Shown: piece after piece, positions 6,718-7,313 of the stretch | Position numbering within the stretch: the stretch's first letter is position 1 | Layout of the letters: each line of letters starts with the position of its first letter | Assembly (NCBI GenBank): GCA_946479015.1 | Contig: CAMLEQ010000185.1 | Span: 1 to 7,313, forward strand | Length of the DNA stretch: 7,313 nucleotides | Direction: 5' to 3' | DNA from: an uncultured Gemmatimonadota bacterium | GTDB lineage: Bacteria; Gemmatimonadota; Gemmatimonadetes; Gemmatimonadales; Gemmatimonadaceae | Notes under the pieces: model-generated | The model's database searches: none | What the model was told of the DNA's origin: nothing | What the model saw: only the letters and a program-made list of their open reading frames with translations | Position numbers and translations under genes: made by a program

Positions 6718-7313
6718 CCGCGGCGGCGCTCCTGGCCACCTACCGCCTCCAGCTCGGGGGCGCCTTCGGCGTGGCGCGCGTGCGGGAGGTCGTCCCCTAT
6801 CTGGCGCGGCTCGGCATCTCGCACGTGTATCTCTCCCCCGTGCTGCGCTCGCGCCCGGGGAGCGCGCACGGCTACGACGTGGTGGATCCCACGCGGCTCG
6901 ATCCGGAGCTCGGCAGCGATGAGGATTGGCGCGCGCTCGTGGACGAGCTGCGCCGCCACGGGATGGGGATCCTGCTCGACATCGTCCCCAACCACATGGG
7001 CGTCGGCGCCGACAACCCGTTCTGGGATGACGTGTTCGCCAACGGTCCCGCGTCGCGGTACGCCTCCTGGTTCGACATCGACTGGAGCGACGCGCGCCCC
7101 GGGATGCGCGGGCGCATCGTGGTCCCGATCCTGGACGATGAGCTCGATGCCGTGATCGCGCGCGACGAGATCCGGCTCCAGTTCGACGCCGGGCGCCTGC
7201 GCGTCCGCTGGCGCGACCACTCCTTCCCCGTGGACCCAGCGCTCATCCCGCGCGTGCTCGAGCCCGCGCTGGAGTCGCTGCGCGCCGAGTCACCGGACGG
7301 TGACATCGCCGTC
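6714..7313 (+). CDS. treY: Maltooligosyltrehalose synthase TreY (3' end missing)
   Basis: TreY isomerises the reducing-end alpha-1,4 linkage of a maltooligosaccharide into an alpha,alpha-1,1 linkage, giving maltooligosyltrehalose; TreZ then releases trehalose. The frame is open from ATG 6714 to the right edge, giving 200 codons of a protein usually 700-950 residues long. The N-terminal half of a GH13 (subfamily 26 type) barrel is visible: ATYRLQL at residues 8-14, LGISHVYLSPVLRSRPGSAHGYDVVDP at about 33-59 (shown as key family block), DIVPNHMG at 89-96, then FDIDW and the family-typical RIVVPILDDE. The catalytic acids lie beyond the window, so activity cannot be judged. The start ATG overlaps the malQ stop (ATGA) and lacks a clear Shine-Dalgarno, which suggests translation coupled to malQ. 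The ATYRLQL opening right after the start is typical of the family, so the start is secure. Confidence 0.95.
   Translation, partial: MTAAALLATYRLQLGGAFGVARVREVVPYLARLGISHVYLSPVLRSRPGSAHGYDVVDPTRLDPELGSDEDWRALVDELRRHGMGILLDIVPNHMGVGADNPFWDDVFANGPASRYASWFDIDWSDARPGMRGRIVVPILDDELDAVIARDEIRLQFDAGRLRVRWRDHSFPVDPALIPRVLEPALESLRAESPDGDIAV

Overview
The window is GC-rich bacterial DNA with strongly G/C-biased third codon positions. All genes are on the plus strand. Gene content and codon style would fit a high-GC group such as Gemmatimonadota or Myxococcota, but no marker here decides this, so the taxonomic guess is only inference.

Layout: positions 1-2067 hold most of glgX (glycogen debranching enzyme), open at the left edge. 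Positions 2064-4307 hold glgB (1,4-alpha-glucan branching enzyme), overlapping glgX by an ATGA junction. Positions 4308-4560 are a 253-bp intergenic region almost filled by repeats: a 27-bp near-tandem duplication, then a long palindrome with two 61-nt arms about 92% complementary. Positions 4561-6717 hold malQ (4-alpha-glucanotransferase). Positions 6714-7313 hold the first 200 codons of treY (maltooligosyltrehalose synthase), again joined by an ATGA overlap and cut by the right edge.

The four enzymes form one alpha-glucan module. GlgB adds alpha-1,6 branches to glycogen, GlgX removes them and releases linear maltooligosaccharides, MalQ redistributes glucan chain lengths, and TreY turns the reducing end of a maltooligosaccharide into a trehalosyl unit that TreZ (not visible here) would release as trehalose. 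All three complete or nearly complete enzymes keep their catalytic triads, so each looks functional.

The coding content is ordinary, and I see no undescribed enzyme system. The part that deserves a second look is the palindromic intergenic region. It divides the cluster into two translationally coupled pairs (glgX-glgB and malQ-treY) and looks like two inverted copies of one repeat, possibly a dispersed one.
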